Assembly: GCF_018860965.1 (NCBI RefSeq)
Contig: NZ_JAHKQF010000015.1
Span: 186,001-250,000 of the forward strand
DNA from: Alteromonas sp. C1M14
GTDB taxonomy: Bacteria; Pseudomonadota; Gammaproteobacteria; Enterobacterales; Alteromonadaceae
Direction of reading: 5' to 3'
DNA length: 64,000 bases
Part shown: positions 17,565-27,282 of the stretch, one piece after another
Layout: each line of letters starts with the position of its first letter
Position numbering within the stretch: position 1 is the stretch's first letter
Notes under the pieces: model-generated
Told to the model about the DNA's origin: nothing
The model's database searches: none
Seen by the model: only the letters and a program-made list of their open reading frames with translations
Translations under genes and position numbers: made by a program

Positions 17565-18986
17565 CTAATCGCCCACTATCTGACGAATAATACCTGTGGT
17601 CGACACCCCTTCTTCAAAGTGTAAAACACGCACTTCACCGCCGTTATCCATCACTTCTTTACCGCCGGCAATCTCCTCAACCTTATAGTCTCCCCCCTTC
17701 ACCAATACATCCGGTAACAGATGGGCAATAAGACGCTGAGGCGTATCTTCGGAAAATGGCACAACCCAATCCACAACACCTAGCCCTGCTAAAACAGCCA
17801 TTCTTCGGCTGACATTATTAATGGGCCGACCTGGTCCTTTTAAGCGGGTAACCGACTCATCATCATTAACCGCAACAATTAATCTGTCGCCCAACTTTGC
17901 TGCAGCTTGCAAATAACTTACGTGGCCGGCGTGTAAAATATCAAAACAACCGTTGGTCATTACAATACGTTCTTTTCGGCGACGTCCTTGCTCCATGGCT
18001 TCTGCCAGTTGAGCCTCTGTCATTACGCCGCCATCTAGATGAGCGGACTGTGCAGATAACGCCACCGCAAGCTCGGTGGTAGTAACCGTTGAAGTACCCA
18101 GTTTTCCGACCACGATACTGGCAGCAATATTGGCTAGCACACAGGCATCTTTAAGTGACTGGCCCGCCGCCATACAAACCGCCAGTGCAGAAACCACCGT
18201 ATCTCCAGCGCCGGTCACGTCATACACTTCTTTGGCTTTGGCCGGCAAGTGGTACGGCGAATGGTCCTTTTCGTACAGCGTCATGCCCTGCTCTGAACGG
18301 GTCAGTAAGATGGCAGACAAATCGAGCCTGGTTCGCAGCTGCTGGGTTTGTGCAGACAAATGAGCTTCATCTTTAGCCGTACCTTGCACTAACGTCAGTT
18401 CGTCGCGGTTAGGGGTGATCAGGGTAGCACCTGCATAACGATTAAAATCGCTCCCCTTAGGATCAATGACCACCGGCTTACCGGCGGTTCGTGCCTCCTC
18501 AATAAGCCATTGTATATGAGAAAGACAGCCCTTTGCATAATCAGACAAAACCACCAAATCATGTTTTTCCAACACCTGTTTGAACTTGGCAAGAAGCTCG
18601 GTTTTATCTACATCTTGGTAACTCTTTTCAAAATCAAGACGCAACAGTTGTTGGTTACGGCTCATCACTCGTAACTTAGTGATGGTTTCCCGTTCGGGAC
18701 AGCGAATGAGTTGGGGCTCAATACCAAAGGAGGCTAATCGCTCTGCCAGGATATGGCCATTTTCATCATCGCCACACAACCCCAACAAGGTAACATTTGC
18801 ACCAAGCGTGGCGGCATTAATGGCCACATTGGCCGCGCCACCTGGGCGGTCTTCAGTATCCTGCACGTTTACCACAGGGACTGGGGCTTCAGGCGAGATC
18901 CTTGACGTCCCACCAGACCAGTAGCGGTCTAGCATAATGTCGCCAACGATTAGAATGTGGGTTTGACTGAAATCTGGTAAAATCAT
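17565..18986 (-). CDS. hldE: Bifunctional heptose 7-phosphate kinase/heptose 1-phosphate adenylyltransferase
   Basis: Makes ADP-heptose for the lipopolysaccharide inner core. The N-terminal PfkB-type kinase domain (about 1-315) contains DIMLDRYW, the RPGGAANVA substrate motif and DVTGAGDTV with the catalytic Asp. The C-terminal nucleotidyltransferase domain (about 338-473) has [12 protein letters not shown] with the HxGH motif. The ATG at 18986 gives 473 residues, near the 477 of Escherichia coli HldE; the frame extends further upstream only through non-homologous residues. It is divergent from the GIY-YIG gene with about 41 bases between starts, and lies near glnE as in many gammaproteobacteria. 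Confidence 0.96.
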   Translation of the reverse strand: MILPDFSQTHILIVGDIMLDRYWSGGTSRISPEAPVPVVNVQDTEDRPGGAANVAINAATLGANVTLLGLCGDDENGHILAERLASFGIEPQLIRCPERETITKLRVMSRNQQLLRLDFEKSYQDVDKTELLAKFKQVLEKHDLVVLSDYAKGCLSHIQWLIEEARTAGKPVVIDPKGSDFNRYAGATLITPNRDELTLVQGTAKDEAHLSAQTQQLRTRLDLSAILLTRSEQGMTLYEKDHSPYHLPAKAKEVYDVTGAGDTVVSALAVCMAAGQSLKDACVLANIAASIVVGKLGTSTVTTTELAVALSAQSAHLDGGVMTEAQLAEAMEQGRRRKERIVMTNGCFDILHAGHVSYLQAAAKLGDRLIVAVNDDESVTRLKGPGRPINNVSRRMAVLAGLGVVDWVVPFSEDTPQRLIAHLLPDVLVKGGDYKVEEIAGGKEVMDNGGEVRVLHFEEGVSTTGIIRQIVGD

Positions 18987-19027
18987 AGTTTCATTAACTG
19001 ATAAAAGCGTTGCGCAAGAGTATACCA

Positions 19028-19396
19028 GTGAACAAGGAAAAAGAGCAGACAGGGCAGACAACCTGGTATATTTATATGGTAGAAAACCGCTACCAGCACT
19101 TGTATACCGGCATTACAACGGATATAAAGCGGCGTTTACGTCAACATAACGGCGAACTGAAAGGCGGCGCGAAAGCCTTAAAAGGAAAAGGCCCCGTGCA
19201 GTTACGATGGCTTGCCAGCACCTTGGGGAAAAGTCAGGCACTTAAAACCGAATATCAACTAAAACGCCTATCTAGACAGCAAAAAAACGCCCTTATTACG
19301 CAGGGAAACCAGCCCTTAAAAGCGCCGTTTGAAAACACCCTAGTTTGCACTAGCACTGACCAAGTTTTACCACTCGCTGTGGTAACCTTAAGCTAG
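19028..19396 (+). CDS. GIY-YIG family nuclease-like protein (YhbQ type)
   Basis: A 122-residue single-domain protein. The motif pair [18 protein letters not shown] and [10 protein letters not shown] carries the family Tyr, Gly and Arg residues. A Glu in the TEYQLKRLS helix completes the usual active site. YhbQ-like proteins are small UPF0213-type DNA endonuclease homologues. The open frame starts at a TTG (19010); the GTG at 19028 is the better start because an ATG at 19076 would cut the first strand. Its stop overlaps that of the DUF350 gene by nine bases, tail to tail. Confidence 0.85.
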   Translation: MNKEKEQTGQTTWYIYMVENRYQHLYTGITTDIKRRLRQHNGELKGGAKALKGKGPVQLRWLASTLGKSQALKTEYQLKRLSRQQKNALITQGNQPLKAPFENTLVCTSTDQVLPLAVVTLS

Positions 19397-20299
19397 AAAT
19401 TCAAGCACGCCATTAACAATAAGCGCAATCCCAATACTCAAAGTCAGCTCAAGGCAGGCCACGCCGATATTGTGCTGTTGATCCACTTCCAATCGGTAAT
19501 TCAAACCAAACAAGATGATTTTTTTACTGATGGTAACCAAGACCAGCAAGGCTAGGGATAACACGACACCCACAATCAGCCAGCCGGTTACGTTGCTTAC
19601 GTATCCGGATGGATGGTAGGTAAGTAAATAACTGGCTGATGAAACAATCATGGCGATACCCAGTAAGTTACCGGCATGCTCCACTGCCAATGCTAACTGC
19701 CCCTTACGCAGTGCGCCTTGAAAAGAGTCATTTTGATTATCTCGGGCATAGCGTAATTCATACACCCGGGTCATCAGTAACAATAAACACAGCACCACCG
19801 TAAAGCCGGTGACGATGGCGATAAGGGCATTCATGTCACTTCCATCAACCCATAACACCATGCTTCTTAAAATAATGGCACTAGCAATCAAACTGGCAGC
19901 ATCTACCAGAGCCACACTGACGCCCCGTTCTGCAATTAAACCTTCGGTATCGAGTCGATGAAGTACGATCTTGTCGTGGGCAAAGCGACCGAACTTAACC
20001 AGTACAATCCCCACTAAACCAAATGTCACCATACCAATAGCCGCATTGACGTAGCCTTGCCCTACGTGACGCCCGACCACCGAACCCAATACGATACACA
20101 AAGAGAGCATGCCCCCTGCCGTACTTATCCCAAAGGCAAAGTTATCCTGTACGGCCAGTACTTCTGCCACCGAGTGCTTGCGAAAAGCACCGGCTAACCA
20201 TTTCATCACCATCAACAGCGCCAGGGCTAAACTGATGTCAATAACCAGGTAGATCCATAAATCATGGGGTAAAGGTGTGAGTTTAACGAGCGCTTCCAT
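19388..20299 (-). CDS. DUF350 membrane protein
   Basis: A 303-residue protein with about eight transmembrane helices that fall into two similar halves, as in the tandem DUF350 family (first half near FAFGISTAGGMLSLCIVLGSVVG; second near LALAVEHAGNLLGIAMIVSSA). Function is unknown; relatives are often next to glutathionylspermidine synthase or phage-shock genes, which are not seen here. The ATG at 20299 has GGAGAG about nine bases upstream; the frame to 20398 has no such site. It lies divergent to glnE. Confidence 0.82.
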   Translation of the reverse strand: MEALVKLTPLPHDLWIYLVIDISLALALLMVMKWLAGAFRKHSVAEVLAVQDNFAFGISTAGGMLSLCIVLGSVVGRHVGQGYVNAAIGMVTFGLVGIVLVKFGRFAHDKIVLHRLDTEGLIAERGVSVALVDAASLIASAIILRSMVLWVDGSDMNALIAIVTGFTVVLCLLLLMTRVYELRYARDNQNDSFQGALRKGQLALAVEHAGNLLGIAMIVSSASYLLTYHPSGYVSNVTGWLIVGVVLSLALLVLVTISKKIILFGLNYRLEVDQQHNIGVACLELTLSIGIALIVNGVLEFLA

Positions 20300-20399
20300 T
20301 AGCAAACTCTCCGGAAATAAATAAAAACGGTAACATTGAATACCACCAATAATGTGTGCCAGACTCTGTACAAGTAACTGATTGACGGTCACGCACATT

Positions 20400-23291
20400 A
20401 TGCCTACGACGGAAATAAAAAACAGGATTATTAAACAAAAGGGTGAAGCTTATTGGGCTGAACTCATCGCCACGCACCCTTCACTGAATAGATTTACCGA
20501 ACAACAAGATAACTTTGTTGAAATTTTAGGTAGCAGTGAATTTCTATTTCGGCAATTTTTGCAACACCCTCAGTGGTTTGAATCCTGTATTTGTGATACC
20601 CATTTGCCCGTGACCACAGAAGCTTACCAAGCCAAGCTGTTACCAACCTTAACCGGCACCGATGAAAGCCGTTTGCACAACGAGTTACGTTTATTTCGCC
20701 ATGAATATATGGTGCGTATCGCTTGGCAAGATCTCAGTGGTCAACAATCAGTGGCAACCTCACTGGTGCAAGTTTCAGCCCTTGCTGATGCCTTAATTAT
20801 GGGCGCTTATGAAACACTCTACCACCAGCATTGCCTTCAATACGGTACCCCTCAAGGGGAACATGGTCCCCAACCCATGCTGATTTTAGGGATGGGGAAA
20901 CTTGGCGGCAAAGAGTTAAACTTTTCCTCAGATATCGATTTAATATTTGTATACCCTGCCAAAGGGGAAACAGACCGAGAAAGAAAGCCATTAGAAAATC
21001 AGCAATTCTTCATTCGATTAGCACAAAAACTGATTAGCGCGCTAAATAAAATTACCGTTGATGGTCAGGTTTTTCGAGTGGATATGCGCTTGCGTCCCTT
21101 TGGCGAAAGTGGCCCTTTGGTGATGCATATGTCGTCTTTTGAAGATTACTACCAAGAACAAGGCCGACACTGGGAACGTTTTGCCATGGTTAAAGCCCGA
21201 GTGCTTAACCCCCCTTCCCCTTATCGTGAAATGATTGAAAATATCTTAAAACCCTTCACGTTTCGTCGTTATTTGGATTTCACTACCATCGATTCACTAC
21301 GGGAAATGAAACAACTCATTGCCAGTGAACAACGACGACGACAACTCAAGGGGAATATCAAGCTGGGCACCGGAGGCATTCGGGAAGTCGAATTTTTTGC
21401 CCAAAGCTTTCAGCTTATTCATGGCGGTCGTGAGCCCGCTTTGCAGGTAAAAGGCCTCAAGGAAACCCTTGATGCCATTCATGCTTTGGACCTAGCAAGC
21501 GGTGAAGAAATCAATACCCTGTATGATGGGTATTTGTTTTTACGTAAGGCCGAACATACCCTTCAGCAAATGAATGATGAACAAACCCAATTGCTACCGG
21601 AAACGCCTTTTCAGCAACAGGTACTTGCCAATGCATTAGGGTATGCAGACTACCACCAGTTTACCACCGCGTTACAGCAAGTCATGCAGACCATTCATGA
21701 GATGTTTCGCGATGTTATCGACACCACCGAGGATTCTCACGATGACGATGATACGGTATTTAATCGTTGTTGCGATGCGTGGCATCTATCCCTAGAAGAA
21801 GATGAATTTAACGCCCTGCTAAGTCCGCCAATAACCGCAGCAGACAGCCGCATTATTTTTCAACGTTTATACGACTTCAAAGATAAGTTAACTCACACTC
21901 GGTTAGGTCAGCGAGGGGCCGATACGCTAAACAAGTTAATGCCGGAAGTGCTCTACCAATTGGTTGAGCAAAACCCTGATAAAACTCGCCAAACCCTCAC
22001 CCGCTTATTAAATGTGATATACGCCATCACGGGCCGTACCACTTATCTTGACTTGCTATTGGAAAATCCAGATGTACTGAAACAACTGATAAAACTGTGT
22101 GATCGCAGTGAATGGATCGCCGAACAAATTCAGCGTTTCCCTTTGCTACTTGACGAATTGCTCACCCCTTTGTATTTGCAGCAGCAAAACACCAATATCA
22201 ATCAAAGTAGAGAGAATTATCAAGACGAATTACGTCAAGCTCTGTTGCGTATTGAACCCCAGGATGTGGAGTTGGTAATGGACGCATGGCGGCAATTTCG
22301 GCTCTGTCAGCAATTACGTATTGCTGCCAGCGATATAAGCGGCTCTTTACCCATCAATTGCGTCAGTGACAAATTAACCGCATTAGCAGAAGTGATCATT
22401 GAAAGTGTGCTCACCCATGCTTGGCAGCAAATGCTTGAAAAATATGGTAAGCCTTCTCACCTTACTGATGAAAGTACGGGCTTTGCTGTTATCGGTTATG
22501 GCAAATTAGGAGGCTATGAGCTGGGCTATGGTTCTGATCTCGATTTAGTCTTTGTGCACAACGCACCAAGGGACAGCACTACCGATGGCAAGCGCCAACT
22601 GGGTGCCGCCCAGTTTTATATTAAGTTAGCACAACGGATGATGCACTTATTAAACACCAAAACCCTGTTTGGCCAATTGTATGAAACCGACTTGCGATTA
22701 CGGCCCTCAGGCAATGCAGGACTACTATGTTGCCACATTGACGGCTATGAAAAATACCAGCGTGAAGATGCCTGGACATGGGAACATCAAGCCTTAGTAA
22801 GAGCCCGTGGGATCACCGGCGAAAGAGCACTGCTAGACCAATTCCAATGCATTAGAAAACAAATTTTGTGTGCGCCTCGGGATATCAATACCTTGCGACA
22901 AGATGTCAGTGCCATGCGTGAAAAAATGCGCACTCATCTATTATCCAATACTGATAACGGAGTGGACTTAAAGCAATGCAGTGGCGGCATCACCGACATT
23001 GAATTTATGGCCCAATACTGGGTTTTGTCGTGGGCAGAAAAACACCCTCAAATTACGGTGTATCCCGACAATTTGCGTATTTTAGAAGAAGCAGAAAAAC
23101 TGGAAATTATTGATACTAGCGACGCAAAAACACTGCAATCGGCCTATTTAACACTAAGGAATCACTATCATCAGCTCACTTTAGCAGACCATCGTTTTGC
23201 AGATCATAGTGAGGAGCTTGATGCCACGCGCCTGGCTGTCAGTCAAATTTGGCAACGGATCATCACGTCCCCCAACCCACCATCGCCCTAA
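20400..23291 (+). CDS. glnE: Glutamine synthetase adenylyltransferase/deadenylase
   Basis: Adds and removes AMP on glutamine synthetase in response to nitrogen status through PII. Both nucleotidyltransferase halves are intact. The first has GMGKLGGKELNFSSDIDL (Asp178 and Asp180 counted from this ATG) and acts as deadenylase; the second has GYGKLGGYELGYGSDLDL and acts as adenylyltransferase. Two GlnD_UR linker regions are present (LGTGGIREVEFFAQ and CSGGITDIEFMAQ). Length is 963 residues, close to the 946 of E. coli. An upstream TTG (20382) is in frame, but neither start has a strong ribosome site. Confidence 0.97.
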   Translation: MPTTEIKNRIIKQKGEAYWAELIATHPSLNRFTEQQDNFVEILGSSEFLFRQFLQHPQWFESCICDTHLPVTTEAYQAKLLPTLTGTDESRLHNELRLFRHEYMVRIAWQDLSGQQSVATSLVQVSALADALIMGAYETLYHQHCLQYGTPQGEHGPQPMLILGMGKLGGKELNFSSDIDLIFVYPAKGETDRERKPLENQQFFIRLAQKLISALNKITVDGQVFRVDMRLRPFGESGPLVMHMSSFEDYYQEQGRHWERFAMVKARVLNPPSPYREMIENILKPFTFRRYLDFTTIDSLREMKQLIASEQRRRQLKGNIKLGTGGIREVEFFAQSFQLIHGGREPALQVKGLKETLDAIHALDLASGEEINTLYDGYLFLRKAEHTLQQMNDEQTQLLPETPFQQQVLANALGYADYHQFTTALQQVMQTIHEMFRDVIDTTEDSHDDDDTVFNRCCDAWHLSLEEDEFNALLSPPITAADSRIIFQRLYDFKDKLTHTRLGQRGADTLNKLMPEVLYQLVEQNPDKTRQTLTRLLNVIYAITGRTTYLDLLLENPDVLKQLIKLCDRSEWIAEQIQRFPLLLDELLTPLYLQQQNTNINQSRENYQDELRQALLRIEPQDVELVMDAWRQFRLCQQLRIAASDISGSLPINCVSDKLTALAEVIIESVLTHAWQQMLEKYGKPSHLTDESTGFAVIGYGKLGGYELGYGSDLDLVFVHNAPRDSTTDGKRQLGAAQFYIKLAQRMMHLLNTKTLFGQLYETDLRLRPSGNAGLLCCHIDGYEKYQREDAWTWEHQALVRARGITGERALLDQFQCIRKQILCAPRDINTLRQDVSAMREKMRTHLLSNTDNGVDLKQCSGGITDIEFMAQYWVLSWAEKHPQITVYPDNLRILEEAEKLEIIDTSDAKTLQSAYLTLRNHYHQLTLADHRFADHSEELDATRLAVSQIWQRIITSPNPPSP

Positions 23292-23314
23292 CAAATGTCC
23301 TATAAGGGCGATGG
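23280..23314. repeat. Inverted repeat spanning the glnE stop codon
   Basis: Perfect 10-base arms CCATCGCCCT and AGGGCGATGG are separated by 15 bases. The left arm contains the first base of the glnE stop codon. There is no T tract after either arm, so it is a poor intrinsic terminator. It may be a transcript-end stabiliser between the convergent glnE and TcpQ-like genes. Confidence 0.5.
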
Positions 23315-23372
23315 CGCAGGAACAGCCTGGCCCTCGGTTTGCTTATGTTAACCAAGGTTAAAAAAAGGGAGG

Positions 23373-23987
23373 TTAATTCACCACGGAACAGTTTTCTTGC
23401 AAATAGTCAGTGTTCTCGTACGTCACCACTAAGGTGCGTTGGGCAGGACAAACATAGGTTTTTACGGTTTTTTCGAAATTGGCGTCAATGGCCTTGGCGA
23501 TCTCAGACAACGAGCCCACAATGGTATTGTCTAATTGAAAGTGATACTTGATAACGAAATCCTGCTCGAGATCCCAGATAACTTGCATACCTTCCATCTG
23601 TGCGTACTTGGTGATGGCTTCTCGCAGTGTATTCCCAGCCTTAAAGCTACGAAACTTATGCTCGCCTACCCAGGCTTTATCGGCAGGCTTAAAACCGCTA
23701 GACATATTCGCGAGTTGCTCATCTAAGCCCTGCGACGAGTTATCTAACTCAAGTACAAAATCACTGCTTTCATCGTCAATGGGATCGGTGGATGACATTC
23801 TGTATTCACGATAAAAGTTAGTTAACCCTTGGGAGACTGATTTTTCTTTTGTCGCGCCTTCGGGAACAGGGGCTGACGCATTCTTTTTATAAAGAAATAA
23901 AATAATGGTAGCGATGATCACCAACGCCAAAGCGAGGCTTAAATGCTTTGCCCAAAAAACCGCGTCAGACTGAGTATTTTTTGCCAT
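23373..23987 (-). CDS. TcpQ-domain protein with N-terminal membrane anchor
   Basis: A 204-residue protein with one transmembrane helix (about 14-34) and a periplasmic part. The C-terminal 90 residues (TLREAITKYAQMEGMQVIWD through the final Cys-containing strand) look like the toxin co-regulated pilus Q domain (PF10671), a fold close to secretin N-domains and PilL-type proteins. Two cysteines near the end could form a disulfide. It is not next to any pilus or secretin gene in this window, so its partner is unknown. Family call is moderately sure. Confidence 0.72.
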   Translation of the reverse strand: MAKNTQSDAVFWAKHLSLALALVIIATIILFLYKKNASAPVPEGATKEKSVSQGLTNFYREYRMSSTDPIDDESSDFVLELDNSSQGLDEQLANMSSGFKPADKAWVGEHKFRSFKAGNTLREAITKYAQMEGMQVIWDLEQDFVIKYHFQLDNTIVGSLSEIAKAIDANFEKTVKTYVCPAQRTLVVTYENTDYLQENCSVVN

Positions 23988-24094
23988 ATCTTACTTCCAT
24001 AACCAAACTCTTAGCCTACTATAGATGAATGTCAGGGTATTTGATAACCTCGATTATCAGCCCCGCCCAAGATATTTCATTCACCCACAGTCAA

Positions 24095-25024
24095 TTATTC
24101 ATACAAAGAGGGCGCAGACTTATCGGGGCGAGTTTTAAATCGCTTGTGCATCCACAAATAACTTTCTGGCTGTTCGTTAACGGCTATTTCTATATGTTCA
24201 TTCAACAAGGTTAACGCAGGAATGTCATCAAGGGTCGATAACGCCTCAAGGGGAGGATAGAACTTCACCTTGTAACCTTTTGAGGTAAACTGAGAGGTGA
24301 TCAGAATAGGCACCGCTTTTGTTCGCCGCACAAACATCAATGTGGCCGTCGTGGTCGCCGTGTCCTTAACACCACCGAAGGGAACAAATACACTTTGTCC
24401 ACGGCCATAATCTTGGTCGGGTAAATACAGACACAATTCTTTTTCTTCCAGTGCCGCTAACAATGCTCGGGCATTACGCTTATGGATCATGTACTTATTG
24501 GACCGTGCACGCCCATGATACTGAAGATAATCCATTAACGGATTATCATGTTTGCGATAAAATGCGATTGAGGGGTGGGTATAGCCTAATCCCCGGCAGG
24601 CAAACTCAAGGTTCATGTTATGTAACGCCATGCCAAAAACCCCTTTGCCTTGGGCTAGGGCCGCTTCAACATGTTCATACCCTTCTATTTCCACGTGTTT
24701 TTTAACACGCCAAGCCGGCCACCACCAGCCCATGCCCGTTTCAAACAGCGCCATCCCCGCGCAGCGAATATTGTCACGCAGTAAGCGTTCTCGGTCTGCT
24801 TCATCCAGATCTGGGTACATTAATGCTAAATTGCGTCTCGCCACATTCACCCGTTTAGGCACAATACGAGCAATGAGCTTGCCGGCACCGGCACCAAGAA
24901 GACGAATAATGGGAAACGGCAGCCATAGTAGGAGATAAAGCACGACCACACCTAGCCAAATTCCCCAGTACTTAGGAGCAAAAAAGGAAAGTTTAAACGT
25001 AGGGGGCTTAATTTCAACAGACAA
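24095..25024 (-). CDS. LpxL/LpxM-family lipid A acyltransferase
   Basis: A 309-residue inner-membrane enzyme with one N-terminal helix (about 18-40). Family blocks are NLALMYPDL, the HX4D/E catalytic motif as His-Asn-Met-Asn-Leu-Glu in ALHNMNLEF, the IAFYRKHDNPLMD segment and the PDQDYG active-site motif. It transfers a fatty acyl chain from ACP to the Kdo-lipid A precursor. Whether it is the lauroyl or myristoyl enzyme cannot be read here. The gene appears single, with its own upstream region. Confidence 0.9.
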   Translation of the reverse strand: MSVEIKPPTFKLSFFAPKYWGIWLGVVVLYLLLWLPFPIIRLLGAGAGKLIARIVPKRVNVARRNLALMYPDLDEADRERLLRDNIRCAGMALFETGMGWWWPAWRVKKHVEIEGYEHVEAALAQGKGVFGMALHNMNLEFACRGLGYTHPSIAFYRKHDNPLMDYLQYHGRARSNKYMIHKRNARALLAALEEKELCLYLPDQDYGRGQSVFVPFGGVKDTATTTATLMFVRRTKAVPILITSQFTSKGYKVKFYPPLEALSTLDDIPALTLLNEHIEIAVNEQPESYLWMHKRFKTRPDKSAPSLYE

Positions 25025-25132
25025 AAATTTCGATTCCAGCGGGTTATTTAATTGCTATTGTACCTATTTGCAGGTCGCTATCCTACCAGCTTGAACCGAA
25101 ATTTTTTTTATTCTGACGTTTATAAAACGTAC

Positions 25133-25167
25133 GTCATTGCTCTGCTATTGCCTAGCAAAGCAATGAC
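25133..25167. repeat. Long imperfect hairpin after the DUF3081 gene
   Basis: GTCATTGCT-C-TGCT pairs with AGCA-A-AGCAATGAC around a seven-base loop, one mismatch in fourteen positions. It begins four bases past the DUF3081 stop on the reverse strand. The tail on that strand (GTACGTTTTAT) is only partly T-rich, so it is a weak terminator or an RNA-stabilising hairpin. Confidence 0.55.
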
Positions 25168-25171
25168 ATCT

Positions 25172-25432
25172 TTAGTGATTTTTATCGATTTCTTTTAGTT
25201 TTTTCTCGAATTGCTCAAAGGCAGAATCTGACGGGTAATCAAAATGGTACTGATTATGGAAGCCGTACTGTAACTTCACCTGTGCATCTTCCACAAAAAG
25301 GGTATAACCGTCGAGATCAGTAAATGCAACGATCCCGTTTAAACGGTACTTATCTTCTGTCTTTGTTCCTGCTTGACGGATTTTATCAAACACCCGCAAT
25401 AAAAATTTGCTGTCTAATTCGTTTTTCATCAT
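25172..25432 (-). CDS. DUF3081 small protein
   Basis: An 86-residue soluble protein. The core (KYRLNGIVAFTDLDGYTLFV, then QVKLQYGFHNQYHFDYPSD) matches my memory of the DUF3081 family (PF11280), a short conserved protein of Alteromonadales and Vibrionales without known function. The composition is charged with no signal peptide or helix of membrane type. It is followed by a hairpin. Existence is likely from the conserved core; role unknown. Confidence 0.75.
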   Translation of the reverse strand: MMKNELDSKFLLRVFDKIRQAGTKTEDKYRLNGIVAFTDLDGYTLFVEDAQVKLQYGFHNQYHFDYPSDSAFEQFEKKLKEIDKNH

Positions 25433-25505
25433 TCTTCACCCTTTAACGCGTTATACCTATTTATACCGCCAAACTTGTGTAGAAGATTACTTTGCCCCGA
25501 GGTAA

Positions 25506-26063
25506 TTAATTAAAATTGTACCGAAACCCAAGACTTATCAGGCTCGCTTCGAAGTCATCCTCACCACGAATATAAAGCCCTTCTAGTCTTATCATACTAT
25601 TTATACCAATATGATAATCGAAGCCTAACCCGACTAAACCAGCCACCACACCCTCATCATAGGCACAGTAATCTTGCAGCGAGTTGTCAGGAACGATGCA
25701 CAGAGCCGAGCCTTCTGTATCCCCCTGAAACCCTTTTACATCGGCATCCATGATCCCTAATTTATAGTAAAGCTCGCCAACCGGGCCTCCGGCTTTACCT
25801 AGCAATGCGAGGTACAATCCTTCAGCTTCAATCGTATCGAGGCCATCGTCAGCATCGATTAAATTAAGATAGCCCCCTTCGACATACCATTGGTCACTGA
25901 ATTGATGGCCTAAGGCAAGGCCATAACTCATTTTACTATTATCAGCTTGATTAAACGCCACGTCTGCGTAGCCAAGGCTGGCAACTCCGTACATCCGTTC
26001 CGTTCCCTGTGCGCCAAAACATGCCAATGTGAAGCAAGCAGCGGTCAATATTCCTTTATTCAT
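25506..26063 (-). CDS. Small outer-membrane beta-barrel protein
   Basis: A 185-residue protein with a signal peptide (about 1-20, MNKGILTAACFTLACFGAQG) and about eight amphipathic beta strands (YGVASLGYADVAF, KMSYGLALGHQF, WYVEGGYLNLI, and a final LISLGFRYNFN). This is the pattern of small OmpA/OmpX-type barrels. The ATG at 26063 follows the preceding stop by 15 bases with GGGA upstream, so it is the last gene of the four-gene envelope operon. A loop with two cysteines (CIVPDNSLQDYC) could form a disulfide. Function unknown. Confidence 0.8.
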   Translation of the reverse strand: MNKGILTAACFTLACFGAQGTERMYGVASLGYADVAFNQADNSKMSYGLALGHQFSDQWYVEGGYLNLIDADDGLDTIEAEGLYLALLGKAGGPVGELYYKLGIMDADVKGFQGDTEGSALCIVPDNSLQDYCAYDEGVVAGLVGLGFDYHIGINSMIRLEGLYIRGEDDFEASLISLGFRYNFN

Positions 26064-26078
26064 TGTTACATCCCACAA

Positions 26079-27278
26079 TTAGAAAAAGTATTCCAATGCG
26101 ACCTGAACATGATCGTCCCGTCGCATATACCAAAATGTATCATCTGTGTCATTGGATGAGAAAAAATACGCATCCACTTTCCAGCGCCAATTGTCTGTCA
26201 TACGACTAGAGGATTCGACAAAGGCGCTGTAGGTATCGCTGTTATCTAAGTCTTGAATAAACCCCGTTAAGATTTCGGTACCATCGATATCGTTCCATAT
26301 CCAACGTAAACCGAGCATCAGGTCATTTTGACCGGTGGCAAAAAAGTTATCGTCGCGCTCGTCGTATTGGTATTCCATAAGAAAACCAAGATCATAAGCG
26401 GTGTCAAATACCCCGACAGTGGTGCGCTCGAATCCGGCCACGGCGGCAGCAAAATCTTCGCTCTGGCCACTGCGGTAAATCCCTTCAAACTTAAGTAACC
26501 ATGCCCCTTGTACTTTCAGTAGATCCACACCGTACTGTTGAATTTGGGCATAATAAGGTTGAATAACCAACTCGCTATTTTCGTCAAAATGCTGAAGCAG
26601 TTCAGGCTCCCGCGAGGTCCCATCAAAGTAAGAGACACCGATTTCCCAATCCCCTAAGGAACGTTGCCAACGGAGTGCAAAATCTATGTGTTTTTCTTCA
26701 TCATCAGATTCGTACAAGGCATTGCTGTGTTGTATTTCCACCGGCGGACGTAAACGTCCTTCTTCGCCGGGAAAGGTACGCTCACGAAAATACGGTAAAA
26801 TAAACCCCGACAAGGTACCCCAATCGCCATACACATTAAGGTTGACCATGGGCTGCCCAAGTTTATCTTCGCCGTCGATATTCTCTACCATGTCAGTTTG
26901 ATTAATGATATCCACAAGATGAATAGATTCGGTTTGCCCCCAAAACACCTTGCTGATCCCCACTCGGGTTTCCCAGTCGGTTTTAGCATGCATCCACATT
27001 AATTCACGAATATCACCATGTGTACGTTCATCATCGTGCTGATCCACCCGTACAAATGGGTTAAACAATAAGCTATCCGTACGGTCGTTCCATTCGGTGT
27101 ACAACTCAGGAGAAAGAAACGCAGAAACCTGCGAGCGGGGTTGCCCTTCATAGGCCGCGTCCTGAATAAAATAGCGAGTTTCCACACCGGCTGAACCACT
27201 CAGTTCGATGTCTGACATCTCTGCCATTGCCACAGGAGACACCAGTGCAGAGCACATTAAGCCGGCCCACTTTTTCAT
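26079..27278 (-). CDS. Outer-membrane beta-barrel protein of the MMPL/LolA-like operon
   Basis: A 399-residue protein with a signal peptide (about 1-20, cleaved at AMA-EM) and long alternating strands rich in Trp, Tyr and Asp (DIELSGSAGVETRYF, LYTEWNDRTDS, GLRWIWNDIDGTEI, and a final DHVQVALEYFF ending in Phe). It is a large porin-like barrel without a family I can name. The ATG at 27278 begins four bases after the stop of the LolA-like gene; an earlier in-frame start adds non-signal residues. Operon context suggests it works with an RND permease in moving an envelope lipid or lipid-like molecule. Confidence 0.82.
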   Translation of the reverse strand: MKKWAGLMCSALVSPVAMAEMSDIELSGSAGVETRYFIQDAAYEGQPRSQVSAFLSPELYTEWNDRTDSLLFNPFVRVDQHDDERTHGDIRELMWMHAKTDWETRVGISKVFWGQTESIHLVDIINQTDMVENIDGEDKLGQPMVNLNVYGDWGTLSGFILPYFRERTFPGEEGRLRPPVEIQHSNALYESDDEEKHIDFALRWQRSLGDWEIGVSYFDGTSREPELLQHFDENSELVIQPYYAQIQQYGVDLLKVQGAWLLKFEGIYRSGQSEDFAAAVAGFERTTVGVFDTAYDLGFLMEYQYDERDDNFFATGQNDLMLGLRWIWNDIDGTEILTGFIQDLDNSDTYSAFVESSSRMTDNWRWKVDAYFFSSNDTDDTFWYMRRDDHVQVALEYFF

Positions 27279-27282
27279 AAAG

